Assembly: GCA_937895705.1 (NCBI GenBank)
Contig: CALBKM010000043.1
Location: 1-64,000 of the forward strand
Direction: 5' to 3'
DNA: 64,000 nt
Source of the DNA: an uncultured Clostridia bacterium
Lineage (GTDB): Bacteria; Bacillota; Clostridia; Lachnospirales; Lachnospiraceae
Position numbers and translations under genes: made by a program
The notes under the pieces: model-generated
Told to the model about the DNA's origin: nothing
Databases searched by the model: none
Seen by the model: only the letters and a program-made list of their open reading frames with translations
Shown: positions 51,488-60,700 of the stretch, piece by piece
How positions within the stretch are numbered: the first letter of the stretch is position 1
Layout: every line of letters begins with the position of its first letter

Positions 51488-53485
51488 ATGTTACTTGCCT
51501 GTAATAACATCACGAAAAGTTTCGGTGATGTGACTATTTTAAATCAGGTTTCTTTTCATATTAACGAACGGGAAAAGATGGCCATTGTCGGCATCAACGG
51601 TGCCGGAAAGTCCACGCTGTTAAAGGTCATTATGCAGGAGCTCTCCGCAGACTCCGGCGAGGTAATAACTGCCAAAGGTGCTACCATCGGTTACCTTTCC
51701 CAGCATCAGGACCTTGCCTCGGACCGTACCGTTTACGAAGAAATGCTTTCCGTAAAAGCGGACCTGTTATGGACCGAATCCCGTATTCGTGAGGTAGAGC
51801 TCTTGATGAAGGGACAGGAAGGGGAGGCTTTAGAGGCCCTACTCAAAGAGTACACCTCTCTCACCCACTCCTTCGAGGCCCAGAACGGGTACGCCTACAA
51901 GAGCGAAGTTGTAGGTGTCTTAAAGGGTCTCGGTTTTTCCGAAGAGGATTTTGAGAAGCAGATACAAACCCTGTCCGGAGGTCAGAAAACCCGCATTGCG
52001 CTCGGTCGTCTTCTTCTCACCAATCCGGATTTGATTATGTTGGACGAGCCCACCAACCACCTGGATATGGCATCCATTGCGTGGTTGGAAACCTATCTCA
52101 TTAACTATCCGGGAGCTGTACTGATTGTAGCCCACGACCGGTATTTTTTGGACCGCGTGGTTACCAAAGTCGTAGAACTGGATGCCGGAAAGGCCCAGAC
52201 CTTTACCGGAAACTACTCGGACTATGCGATAAAAAAGGAACAGCAACGAGAAATATTAATCCAGCATTACTTAAATCAGCAAAAGGAAATCAAACATCAG
52301 GAAGAAGTTATTGCAAAACTTCGTTCCTTTAACAGAGAAAAATCCATCAAACGTGCGGAGAGCCGCGAAAAGATGTTGGATAAAATCGAACGCATCGACA
52401 AGCCGACGGAAGTACGAAGTAAAATGAAGATTCGTCTCACCCCCCATATTATGAGCGGAAACGACGTACTTACCGTAACGGGGCTCAGCAAATCGTTTGG
52501 CAATCAGAAGCTTTTTTCGAACCTGAACTTTGAAATCAAGCGTGGGGAAAAGGTAGCCATCATCGGCAAAAACGGCACCGGAAAGACTACCATTCTAAAG
52601 ATTATTAACGATTTGCTTCCGGCAGATGCCGGCGAAATCAGACCGGGTGCCAAAGTGCAGATTGCATACTATGATCAGGAGCATCAAGTGCTCCACCCGG
52701 AAAAGACCCTATTTGACGAATTACAGGACACTTACCCATACATGGACAATACCGAGGTACGAAACGTTTTAGCGGCATTTTTGTTTACCGGAGATGACGT
52801 ATTTAAACGTATCAGTGAAATCAGCGGCGGCGAACGTGGTCGTGTTTCCCTTGCAAAGCTGATGCTGTCCGATGCAAACCTGCTCATCCTCGACGAGCCG
52901 ACCAACCACTTGGATATCGTTTCCAAAGAAATCCTGGAGGATGCGATTAACGCCTACGAAGGCACCGTACTTTACGTGTCCCACGACCGATATTTTATCA
53001 ATAAAACCGCAACCCGCATTCTGGATTTGACGGAGCAGACTTTACTTAATTATCCGGGTAATTACGACTATTATTTGGAGAAAAAGGAAGCCACCGAACG
53101 GCTGTATTTGGAGGGTGTCGGGTACGGTGTCTCCGGCGGTGCTAACGGTACCGGGCATACTGTCACTAACAGTACCGGCTCCTCTGTTACTTCCTCCGTT
53201 CAGAGTGCGGCTTCATCCGCAGGCTCCGGCTCTACGGAAACCAAGCTTGACTGGCAGCAACAAAAAGAAGAACAGGCCCGCCAAAGAAAACGCCAGAACG
53301 ACCTTAAGAAAACCGAGGAAGAAATCGAGCGCGTTGAAACCCGCATGAGCGAACTTGACACTGCCCTTGCCGACCCGGCCATCGCTTCCGACCATACGAA
53401 ACTCACGGAACTGAGTAAGGAACGGGAAGAGCTGGATGGAAAGCTTGAAAAGCTGATGGAACAGTGGGAAGAGCTGGCGGAGTAA
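51488..53485 (+). CDS. ABC-F family ATPase (ribosome-acting)
   Basis: A 665-residue protein with two ABC modules and no membrane segments. Walker A GINGAGKSTLL and GKNGTGKTTIL, signatures LSGGQKTR and ISGGERGR, Walker B LIMLDEPTNHLD and LLILDEPTNHLD, and the interdomain linker between them (about residues 245-320, highly charged) give the ABC-F layout. A Gly/Thr/Ser-rich linker and a C-terminal coiled coil follow, as in YdiF/Uup-type members. ABC-F proteins act on the ribosome as translation factors or resistance proteins; this lacks features that would place it in the resistance groups. AGGAGG precedes ATG. Confidence 0.92.
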   Translation: MLLACNNITKSFGDVTILNQVSFHINEREKMAIVGINGAGKSTLLKVIMQELSADSGEVITAKGATIGYLSQHQDLASDRTVYEEMLSVKADLLWTESRIREVELLMKGQEGEALEALLKEYTSLTHSFEAQNGYAYKSEVVGVLKGLGFSEEDFEKQIQTLSGGQKTRIALGRLLLTNPDLIMLDEPTNHLDMASIAWLETYLINYPGAVLIVAHDRYFLDRVVTKVVELDAGKAQTFTGNYSDYAIKKEQQREILIQHYLNQQKEIKHQEEVIAKLRSFNREKSIKRAESREKMLDKIERIDKPTEVRSKMKIRLTPHIMSGNDVLTVTGLSKSFGNQKLFSNLNFEIKRGEKVAIIGKNGTGKTTILKIINDLLPADAGEIRPGAKVQIAYYDQEHQVLHPEKTLFDELQDTYPYMDNTEVRNVLAAFLFTGDDVFKRISEISGGERGRVSLAKLMLSDANLLILDEPTNHLDIVSKEILEDAINAYEGTVLYVSHDRYFINKTATRILDLTEQTLLNYPGNYDYYLEKKEATERLYLEGVGYGVSGGANGTGHTVTNSTGSSVTSSVQSAASSAGSGSTETKLDWQQQKEEQARQRKRQNDLKKTEEEIERVETRMSELDTALADPAIASDHTKLTELSKEREELDGKLEKLMEQWEELAE

Positions 53486-53526
53486 AACTTTGTATTATTA
53501 TTCTTTGAAAGTTTCTAACCCCAAAA

Positions 53527-53572
53527 CGGCTGTGATAAATTCAATGAATCTATCACAGCCGCCTTCATTTTT
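53527..53572 (+). terminator. Terminator after ABC-F
   Basis: CGGCTGTGATA and TATCACAGCCG form an 11-bp stem, then CCTTCATTTTTT. Confidence 0.85.
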
Positions 53573-53788
53573 TCCAAAAATTCATTCGTCTATTTCCACA
53601 AATTTTTTCTTCATAATTGGATATTATGTCAGTTGCGAACCCAAATTTAATCTGTTATACTGTATTTATACAAATAAGCCTCCGATATAATACCATCTTC
53701 TTTTGGAACTTCTCCTTTTCTTTCCCTTATACCATTTTACGTACAAATCAAATTATAACTACTAATCTACATAACACGAAAATATTCC

Positions 53789-53824
53789 TTGACTTTATGA
53801 TAGCTTTCATGCTATCATAAAGTC
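53789..53824 (+). promoter_or_regulatory. Promoter/operator of the toxin-antitoxin pair
   Basis: A perfect 14-bp palindrome GACTTTATGATAGC/GCTATCATAAAGTC with a 6-base loop (53791-53824) covers a promoter: TTGACT (53789-53794), 18 bases, TATCAT (53813-53818). Antitoxin binding here should repress the operon. Confidence 0.8.
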
Positions 53825-53854
53825 AGAATATGATAAGTGTGGAACGGAGAACCT

Positions 53855-54226
53855 ATGAAATACAACATCATATTCTATGAAAAAAAGAACGGGGAGTCCG
53901 AACTATGGAATTTCCTTGAAAAACTACGAAGCAAATCAACATCCGATAAAGACGCACGTATACAGTACAAACAAATTACTCTTTACATCGAACTGTTGCA
54001 GAATAACGGAACACACCTTCCGGATACCATAACCAAACATATCGAAGAAGATATTTGGGAACTGCGTCCCGGAAATAATCGTATTTTCTACTTCTATAAT
54101 GACAACGGTTGCTTTGTTCTTCTTCACAGTTTTCGTAAGAAAACACAAAAAACTCCGCGTCGCGAAATAATAAAGGCAAAAGCCGAGCGCAACGACTACT
54201 TATCCCGAAAGGAGCATCAATCATGA
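53855..54226 (+). CDS. RelE/HigB-type toxin (Gp49-like)
   Basis: A 123-residue protein of the type II toxin fold. The family block WELRPGNNRIFYFYNDNGCFVLLHSFRKKTQKTPRREIIKAKAERNDYL (residues about 70-118) is typical of Gp49/HigB toxins, ribosome-dependent mRNA endonucleases. The start is ATG 53855 with CGGAGA upstream; codons further up lie in the operator. It overlaps the antitoxin start by 4 bases. Toxin-first order is characteristic of higBA-like modules. Confidence 0.88.
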   Translation: MKYNIIFYEKKNGESELWNFLEKLRSKSTSDKDARIQYKQITLYIELLQNNGTHLPDTITKHIEEDIWELRPGNNRIFYFYNDNGCFVLLHSFRKKTQKTPRREIIKAKAERNDYLSRKEHQS

Positions 54227-54495
54227 GAACTTGGAATGACTACAAAGAACACGTCAAAAAAATCGATTCTCAAGGAGAACGAGACCTCGCAGACATTGAA
54301 GCGCAAGCCTCTATTATCAGTGCTATGATAAAGCAGCGCAACGAACTTGGATTAAGCCAGCGGGAGCTCGCTTCTCTCTGTGATATTCCTCAATCTTCCG
54401 TAGCAAGGATCGAGTCTTTTCAAACCACCCCAAACCTCGCTACACTGTTGAAACTTTTTCGCGTACTTGGGTTAAAAATCTCCATCACAAAATAA
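54223..54495 (+). CDS. XRE-type antitoxin (HigA-like)
   Basis: A 90-residue protein. Residues 35-88 are a Cro/CI helix-turn-helix (MIKQRNELGLSQRELASLCDIPQ, then SSVARIESFQTTPNLATLLKLFRVLG), which would bind the operator palindrome; the N-terminal 30 residues are acidic and may wrap the toxin. It is coupled to the toxin by a 4-base overlap (ATGA). A terminator follows immediately (54495-54525). Confidence 0.88.
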   Translation: MRTWNDYKEHVKKIDSQGERDLADIEAQASIISAMIKQRNELGLSQRELASLCDIPQSSVARIESFQTTPNLATLLKLFRVLGLKISITK

Positions 54496-54525
54496 GAGAA
54501 GGCAGGGAAACCTACCTTCTCTTTT
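54495..54525 (+). terminator. Terminator after the toxin-antitoxin pair
   Basis: AGAGAAGG...AGG, GAAA loop, CCT...CCTTCTCT with one mismatch, then TTTT. Confidence 0.8.
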
Positions 54526-54552
54526 GCTGTCTTCACTACATCTTTATTCCTC

Positions 54553-55890
54553 TTAAAACTCCTTCAACTCTTCATACAACCACTCCGGCGTCACACCTTC
54601 CGTTCTGACCTCCACAAGAATATCTCCGTATTTTACACTAAACACCATCCGCCACTCATCAGACTCATCCTCAACTTTATATGCCCGTTTCCGCACGGCA
54701 TCCAACGTCAGATCTTCAATGTCAAAAATCGGATTATCCACGACTCCTTGCAATTCCATCGGCACGGATTCCGCCCGCGGAATCGGATAGAGTGCCAAAT
54801 CATACCGTTCGTTTTCGGAAACCTTCGTCATCCGCGAAGCATCTTCTTCCGTGTAAAACTGCACCTTCCAGGAAATATCACTGTAGCCCTTGGACCACAG
54901 ACCGGACAAGTAATCATTCCATTTATCTTTATAACGGCGAATGTTCTCTTCCCGATACCCTTCCGGAACATTGTTTAAAAAGTATTCTCCGAATACCGGA
55001 ACCGATTTCGCCTCCGTCAAGTTAATCTTTTCATCCATAGATTCCGGGATTTCTTCCGGTGTTACCGCAGAAAGGTCCGGCATTCCGTCCGTGTACTTAG
55101 AAAAGGCTATAAGCACCTGCTCAAAGGCCTCCTTTGCCTGTTCCAGCTCCTCTGTGGCCGTATCCATGGAAAACACAAAACGACACGCTCCCACACTCGT
55201 ATTCGCCTCCAGTGCAGTCGTTGCGCCATCGTCATAGGAACACCGGTAAAGTATATACTCCACACCGTTATACTGCGAGGTCACCGTCTCTGCTTCACCT
55301 AAGGGACTCCACGCGGAATAACAGCTAAGCGCATAACCGGCATCCGACAGCGTCACCGCCACCGTTTGCTTCGGCCGTCCCGTCGTTACCGTAAGCATCA
55401 CCATTAAAAGTGAGCCCTCGCCGTCAAAGCCCGCTTTTCCGGTCATTCCAAGCCCTTCCTCATTCTTCGGTAACACCGCAAGAAGCTTCTTCCCCTTCAG
55501 CTCCTCTTCAAAATATCTCGGAATATAGATGCGTTCTATCGCAACAGGTGCTGCCTCGTTATAATAAAATACTTCCTTCGGAGTCACCGGCTCTGTCGGA
55601 CATGCCGTTTCCGTAATCTGCGCTAACGGAACCGAACCGCTCACATCCATGTCGTCCCTCTTGTCCACCGTAGACGTCGCTGCAGGACCTTCTGTCACCG
55701 GCGGCATCGGCGGCTTCTCTCTCCACAAGTGCGATACGCCGATACCTCCGGCAATCAGCAAACAAAAACAAGCGGCTATCGTCCCGTATTTTCTCCAAGA
55801 TACTTTCTTCTTCCCGTTCGCCTGCTCCGCCTCCTCCAAATACTTATCATCCACTAATTCCAGTTTATCTAAAAATTCGTCACCTCTCAT
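54553..55890 (-). CDS. Anti-sigma-factor-like membrane protein
   Basis: A 445-residue protein encoded with the sigma factor. About 35 cytoplasmic residues (RGDEFLDKLELVDDKYLEEA) lead to one membrane helix (YGTIAACFCLLIAGGIGVSHL, about residues 35-56) and a large external domain of about 380 residues after a Pro/Thr linker. The cytoplasmic part would bind the sigma factor; the outside is a sensor or ligand-binding region I cannot name, with several Tyr/Trp-rich stretches. Start ATG 55890 overlaps the sigma stop by 4 bases, with GGAGGG ahead. The layout is that of an ECF sigma/anti-sigma pair. Confidence 0.75.
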   Translation of the reverse strand: MRGDEFLDKLELVDDKYLEEAEQANGKKKVSWRKYGTIAACFCLLIAGGIGVSHLWREKPPMPPVTEGPAATSTVDKRDDMDVSGSVPLAQITETACPTEPVTPKEVFYYNEAAPVAIERIYIPRYFEEELKGKKLLAVLPKNEEGLGMTGKAGFDGEGSLLMVMLTVTTGRPKQTVAVTLSDAGYALSCYSAWSPLGEAETVTSQYNGVEYILYRCSYDDGATTALEANTSVGACRFVFSMDTATEELEQAKEAFEQVLIAFSKYTDGMPDLSAVTPEEIPESMDEKINLTEAKSVPVFGEYFLNNVPEGYREENIRRYKDKWNDYLSGLWSKGYSDISWKVQFYTEEDASRMTKVSENERYDLALYPIPRAESVPMELQGVVDNPIFDIEDLTLDAVRKRAYKVEDESDEWRMVFSVKYGDILVEVRTEGVTPEWLYEELKEF

Positions 55891-56447
55891 AGCATGTAAC
55901 CCTCCTTTTCCAAATAGGTCCGAAATGCCTCTCTGCATCGAAACAGCATCACCTTTACCTTACTTTCGGAAATCGAAAACCGCTTTGAAAGCTCCGCCAC
56001 AGAGTCCATGTACCAATAACGTCGCAGAAATACATTTCTCTTCTCCTCGGTCAGTGTCCCGAGAAACCCGTTTATCAGCTCACGAAATGCCATATCATCC
56101 AAACGACACTCCGTATCATCCGGTGCCGGAATACACTGCTCCAGTTCGGTGCTCAGCTCGCAAATAACCGCATGACGCTTCAGCCGTTTATTGGCACGAC
56201 AGCAATTCAAAGAAATATGACGGGCTATCCTTGCCAGAAACGCATACAGATACGTCCGCGGCTCGTGGGGCGGAATCCGGTTCCAGGCTTCCATATAGGT
56301 ATCATTTTCGCACTCCTCGGCAGTTTCCCTGTCACCCACAATGCCAAAGGACAAGGCACGCAGGCGGGTTCCGTACTTCTTCGCCGTTTCACCGATTGCC
56401 GACTCTTCTCGGTTTAAATATAAATCCACAATCCTTGTATCTTCCAA
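55887..56447 (-). CDS. ECF-type RNA polymerase sigma factor
   Basis: A 186-residue sigma factor with region 2 (DRETAEECENDTYMEAWNRIPPHEPRTYLYAFLARIARHI, about residues 38-77) and region 4 helix-turn-helix (YWYMDSVAELSKRFSISESKVKVMLFRCREAFRTYL, about 146-181). It lacks region 3 as ECF sigmas do. Start chosen at TTG 56447 with AAAGGAG seven bases ahead; an ATG 18 codons upstream has no ribosome site. It is coupled to a membrane partner immediately downstream, likely its anti-sigma factor. Confidence 0.85.
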   Translation of the reverse strand: MEDTRIVDLYLNREESAIGETAKKYGTRLRALSFGIVGDRETAEECENDTYMEAWNRIPPHEPRTYLYAFLARIARHISLNCCRANKRLKRHAVICELSTELEQCIPAPDDTECRLDDMAFRELINGFLGTLTEEKRNVFLRRYWYMDSVAELSKRFSISESKVKVMLFRCREAFRTYLEKEGYML

Positions 56448-56624
56448 AGCAGTTTCTCCTTTCCTCTTTTTTAGATAGAATACTGCGCAAGTTCCTATCA
56501 TGTAAAAAGGCCTTCACTTTAATAAGCACCGTTTTAGGGTGGAAGGTTACACAAAATTTCAAAATTCAATGATAAGTAGAACGCACATCCGGCTCTCTAC
56601 ACTTTTCATACCAGCTAAATTCTC

Positions 56625-56825
56625 CTAGGGTTCCTCACAAAACTCCCTAGGGTCTAAATCCAGCTTCCTACAAATCTTTACCACTACATCAAAAGAGGCT
56701 CCGCCTAAATCACGAGACAGTATTGTCATAAGCGTACTATAGGGAATATCCGCCTCCAACGCAAACTGTCTGAGGCTTTTGTAATGATCCAATATCATGT
56801 TACGAAGTTTTTGTTCTCTCGTCAT
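56625..56825 (-). CDS. Small XRE-type DNA-binding protein
   Basis: A 66-residue single helix-turn-helix protein (LRQFALEADIPYSTLMTILSRDLGGASF) with no other domain. It overlaps the DeoR stop by 4 bases (ATGA) and so is co-translated. It might modulate the regulator or be a separate switch. No toxin gene is beside it. Confidence 0.75.
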   Translation of the reverse strand: MTREQKLRNMILDHYKSLRQFALEADIPYSTLMTILSRDLGGASFDVVVKICRKLDLDPREFCEEP

Positions 56826-57598
56826 TTTACTTCCTCAACAATCGTAACCGTAACGCCCTTTTCCTCCAAGGCTGCAACCTGCTCTTCCACACACTCCCAA
56901 TCGGTTACGACTTCGTCAAATACTTCCACGTCACATACCTTTACAAAAGAATCTACACCGATTTTTGCCCCCGGAAGCAAAAGATAACGTCTGCGGCTGT
57001 TCTTAATCACTGTACGTTGAAAAGTTGCCGTCTCATCCGTACCGTTCGACAATCCGAAATCCGCTGTCAGCCCGCCTCCTGTAATGAAACAAACATCAAA
57101 ATGCAAGCGACTGACAAAATCATTGGCAAAGCTGTCCACCACCGAACCGCTCTGTCGCATCTTTCCTCCTACGATGTACACATCAATGTTTTCAAATGCC
57201 CGAAGTTCCTTCGCAATGTCCACCGAGTTTACCACCACCGTATAACGGATGTCCTTCGGCAAAAAGGAAACCATAATATATCCAAAAGAACCACCGGTTA
57301 AATAGACAATATCGTTTTCCTTCACCTTCGTAACCGCCCGCTGTGCAATCTCCCGGTAATTCGCAAACACCGGCATCTTTTCAAAATTCCGGTTTACCGG
57401 CGGTCTGACACTCACCTGTGAAAGTAAAATTGCCCCGCCGTGGGTTCTCTTGCAAAGACCTTTCTGTTCCAACAGACGCAAATCTCTTCTGGCCGACTCG
57501 TCCGATATTCCATATTTTTCCGTAATCTCCGCAGTGGTAATTTTACCGTTTATTTGGATTATTTCTGCTATCTCCTGCTGTCGTTCTTCCATAAACAT
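56822..57598 (-). CDS. DeoR-family transcriptional regulator
   Basis: A 258-residue repressor. The N-terminal helix-turn-helix reads EERQQEIAEIIQINGKITTAEITEKYGISDESARRDLRLLEQKG (about residues 4-47) with the family signature ending RTHGGAIL; the C-terminal effector domain binds a phosphorylated sugar (IGVDSFVKV block). GGAGGTGTTATT precedes ATG 57598, and the promoter carries repeated bases that look like its own operator. DeoR repressors control sugar-use operons; none is adjacent on this strand, so it may act elsewhere. Confidence 0.9.
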   Translation of the reverse strand: MFMEERQQEIAEIIQINGKITTAEITEKYGISDESARRDLRLLEQKGLCKRTHGGAILLSQVSVRPPVNRNFEKMPVFANYREIAQRAVTKVKENDIVYLTGGSFGYIMVSFLPKDIRYTVVVNSVDIAKELRAFENIDVYIVGGKMRQSGSVVDSFANDFVSRLHFDVCFITGGGLTADFGLSNGTDETATFQRTVIKNSRRRYLLLPGAKIGVDSFVKVCDVEVFDEVVTDWECVEEQVAALEEKGVTVTIVEEVK

Positions 57599-57629
57599 AA
57601 TAACACCTCCGATTAAGTTTGTTTGTTCT

Positions 57630-57693
57630 ATCGAATTCGATATTGTCATTATACAACATATTCGGTATCAAATCAACATTTTCGGTAATCGAA
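57630..57693 (-). promoter_or_regulatory. Promoter and candidate operators of the DeoR gene
   Basis: On the minus strand TTGATT (57671-57676), 17 bases, TATAAT (57648-57653). ATCGAATTCGAT, a perfect palindrome, is at 57630-57641, and two more related blocks (plus strand TTCGGTATC at 57661 and TTCGGTAATCGAA at 57681) surround the -35 box. Confidence 0.7.
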
Positions 57694-57710
57694 TTTGCGT
57701 ATATTTACAA

Positions 57711-57752
57711 ACTCCCCTGTCCTCGCGCACCAACACACAAGAACAGGGGAGT
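57711..57752 (-). terminator. Terminator after purL
   Basis: Minus-strand ACTCCCCTGT and ACAGGGGAGT form a perfect 10-bp stem across a 22-base loop, followed by TTTGTAAAT. The T-tract is short. Confidence 0.6.
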
Positions 57753-57796
57753 CTTACATTACTCATTCACTTACTCTATCTATCTTTTCTCAAATC

Positions 57797-60700
57797 TTAC
57801 TTAAAGTACTTCACACCGGAAGCGAAGATTCTCTGGTCCTGATTACCGTAGATGTTTACTGCTACGGAGTTACCGCGTCGCTCGGAATGAGCCATCTTAC
57901 CGAGAACACGACCGTCCGGGCTGGTGATACCTTCGATTGCGAAGTAGGAGCCGTTCGGGTTGAAGTCTTCGTCCATGGTCGGGTTGCCGTTAAGGTCAAC
58001 GTACTGGGTTGCAATCTGTCCGTTTGCTGCAAGCTTTTCGATCCATTCCTTGCTTGCTACGAAACGTCCTTCACCGTGGGAAGCCGGGATAGCGTAAACG
58101 CCGCCAAGCTCTGCCTCCATGAGCCACGGAGACTTGTTGGTTACCACCTTGGTGTATACGGACTTGGAAATGTGACGTCCGATGCTGTTCATGGTAAGGG
58201 TCGGGCTGTCCTCCTTCTGCGGAGTAACTTCACCGTACGGTACCAGACCAAGCTTGATAATTGCCTGGAAACCGTTACAAATACCGAGAACCAGACCGTC
58301 ACGCTGCTTTAACATATCGTTTACCGCATCGGTAATCTTTGCGTTACGGAAAGCGGTTGCAATGAACTTACCGGAACCGTCCGGCTCGTCACCTGCGGAG
58401 AAGCCGCCCGGGAACATGAGAATCTGTGCATTGCGGATTTCCTTCTCGAATGCGTCTACAGACTCTCTGATATCCTGCTCATTGCGGTTACGGAATACCA
58501 CAGTGCTTACCTCTGCGCCCGCATCACGGAAGGAACGCATGGTATCGTACTCACAGTTGGTACCCGGGAATACCGGAATAAATACACGCGGCTTAGCCAC
58601 CTTATTCTTTGCTACATATACGGTCTTTGCATCAAATAACGGATGCTCAATCTTTTCTTCCTTTACGCCGGATCTGGTCGGGAATACCTTCTCTAAGGTA
58701 TTGGTCCAAGCGTCCAGAGCCTCTTCGATGGTTACGGTCTCGTTACCGTATACGAACATCGGCGCATCGGTTACGGTACCTACGGTCTTATATTCCAAAC
58801 CGCTCTCGTTTAATGCATCCAGACAATCCTTGGAAATTTCAGCAAGGATATCACCGTATGCCGGAGCAAACAATTCCTGAGCGCTTACCGCATCGGAAAT
58901 AACCGCACCGAGACGGTTACCGAATGCCATCTTGGAAACCGCTTCTGCGATACCCTTTGCACCGAGGGCATACATGGAAGCAATCTTACCGCTCTGAGCT
59001 AACTTCGTAATCTTGCTCATCTGCTCTGCAAATGCTGCGTAATCCGGAAGCTCGTAGGAATCCTTCTTCATTGCAAACTTCACAAGTACGTTACCGGACT
59101 TCTTGAACTCACCGGTTACCACATCGGAGGTCTTTGCCATATCTACAGCGAAAGATACCAGTGTCGGCGGAACATCAATATCCTGGAAGGAACCGGACAT
59201 ACTGTCCTTACCGCCGATGGACGGAAGACCAAGCTGTACCTGCGCCTCGAATGCACCGAGAAGTGCAGCTAACGGCTCACCCCAACGCTTCGGATCGGTT
59301 CCTAAACGACGGAAGAATTCCTGGAAGGTAAAACGAATCTTTGTATGGTCACCACCTGCTGCTACAATCTTAGCAACAGAGGAAATTACTGCATAAACCG
59401 CACCGTGGTACGGGCTCCAGGAAGAAAGGTACGGATCGAAGCCGTAGCTCATCATGGAAACTGCTTCACTGTCACCGTCTAATACCGGAACCTTTGCAAT
59501 CATGGTCTGTACCGGAGTCATCTGATACTTACCGCCGTACGGCATGGTCACGGTATTTGCACCGATGGAGCTGTCGAACATCTCCACTAATCCCTTCTTG
59601 GAACAGGTATTTAAATCCGCAAGCATGGAAAGCCACTCGCCCTTAAGGCCGGTCTTACCGGAAAGTACGGTCTCACCCTTTGCGGTCTTTCTCGTAATAC
59701 GGGATGCGGTATAGGATGCACCCTTCTTAAAGTAGCTGTCTGCCTTCTTCGGCATGGTAACCTCTGCGGTTGCTTCCTGATGCGCACCGTTGGTATCAAG
59801 GAAGGAACGCTTAAGGTTAACGATTTCCTTACCTCTCCAAACAAGTACAAGACGCGGGTCCTCGGTAACTACAGCTACCGGAACAGCCTCTAAGTTCTCT
59901 TCTGCCGCGAAAGCAAGCATCTTGTCTACGTCTTTGGCGTCAACTACGATAGCCATACGCTCCTGGGACTCGGAGATAGCAAGTTCGGTACCGTCAAGGC
60001 CCGCATACTTCTTCGGAACCTTGTCAAGCTCTACACGAAGACCGTCTGCAAGCTCACCGATGGCTACGGATACGCCACCTGCACCGAAGTCGTTACACTT
60101 CTTAATAATGCTTGCTACTTCTTCTCTACGGAACAATCTCTGAAGCTTACGCTCGGTCGGAGCATTACCCTTCTGTACCTCTGCACCGCAAGTATGGATG
60201 GACTCGGTGGTATGTGCCTTGGAAGAACCGGTTGCACCGCCGCAACCGTCACGTCCGGTTCTACCACCCATAAGGATGATGATATCGCCCGGATCAGAAT
60301 TCTCACGGATCACGTTCTTTCTCGGAGCTGCGCCCATAACCGCACCGATTTCAAGACGCTTTGCCACATAATTCGGATGATAAATTTCATCTACAAGACC
60401 GGTTGCAAGACCGATCTGGTTACCGTAGGAGCTGTAACCGGAAGCTGCACCGGTAACAATCTTACGCTGCGCAAGCTTACCCTCTAAGGTCTCCGCAATC
60501 GGAAGGGTCGGGTCTGCCGCACCGGTCACACGCATTGCATGGTATACATAACCACGGCCGGACAACGGGTCACGGATTGCACCTCCGAGACAGGTTGCCG
60601 CACCACCGAACGGCTCGATTTCCGTCGGGTGGTTGTGGGTCTCATTCTTAAAGAAGATTAACCATTCTTCGGTTTCTTTCTTACCGTCCGGTCTGGTAAT

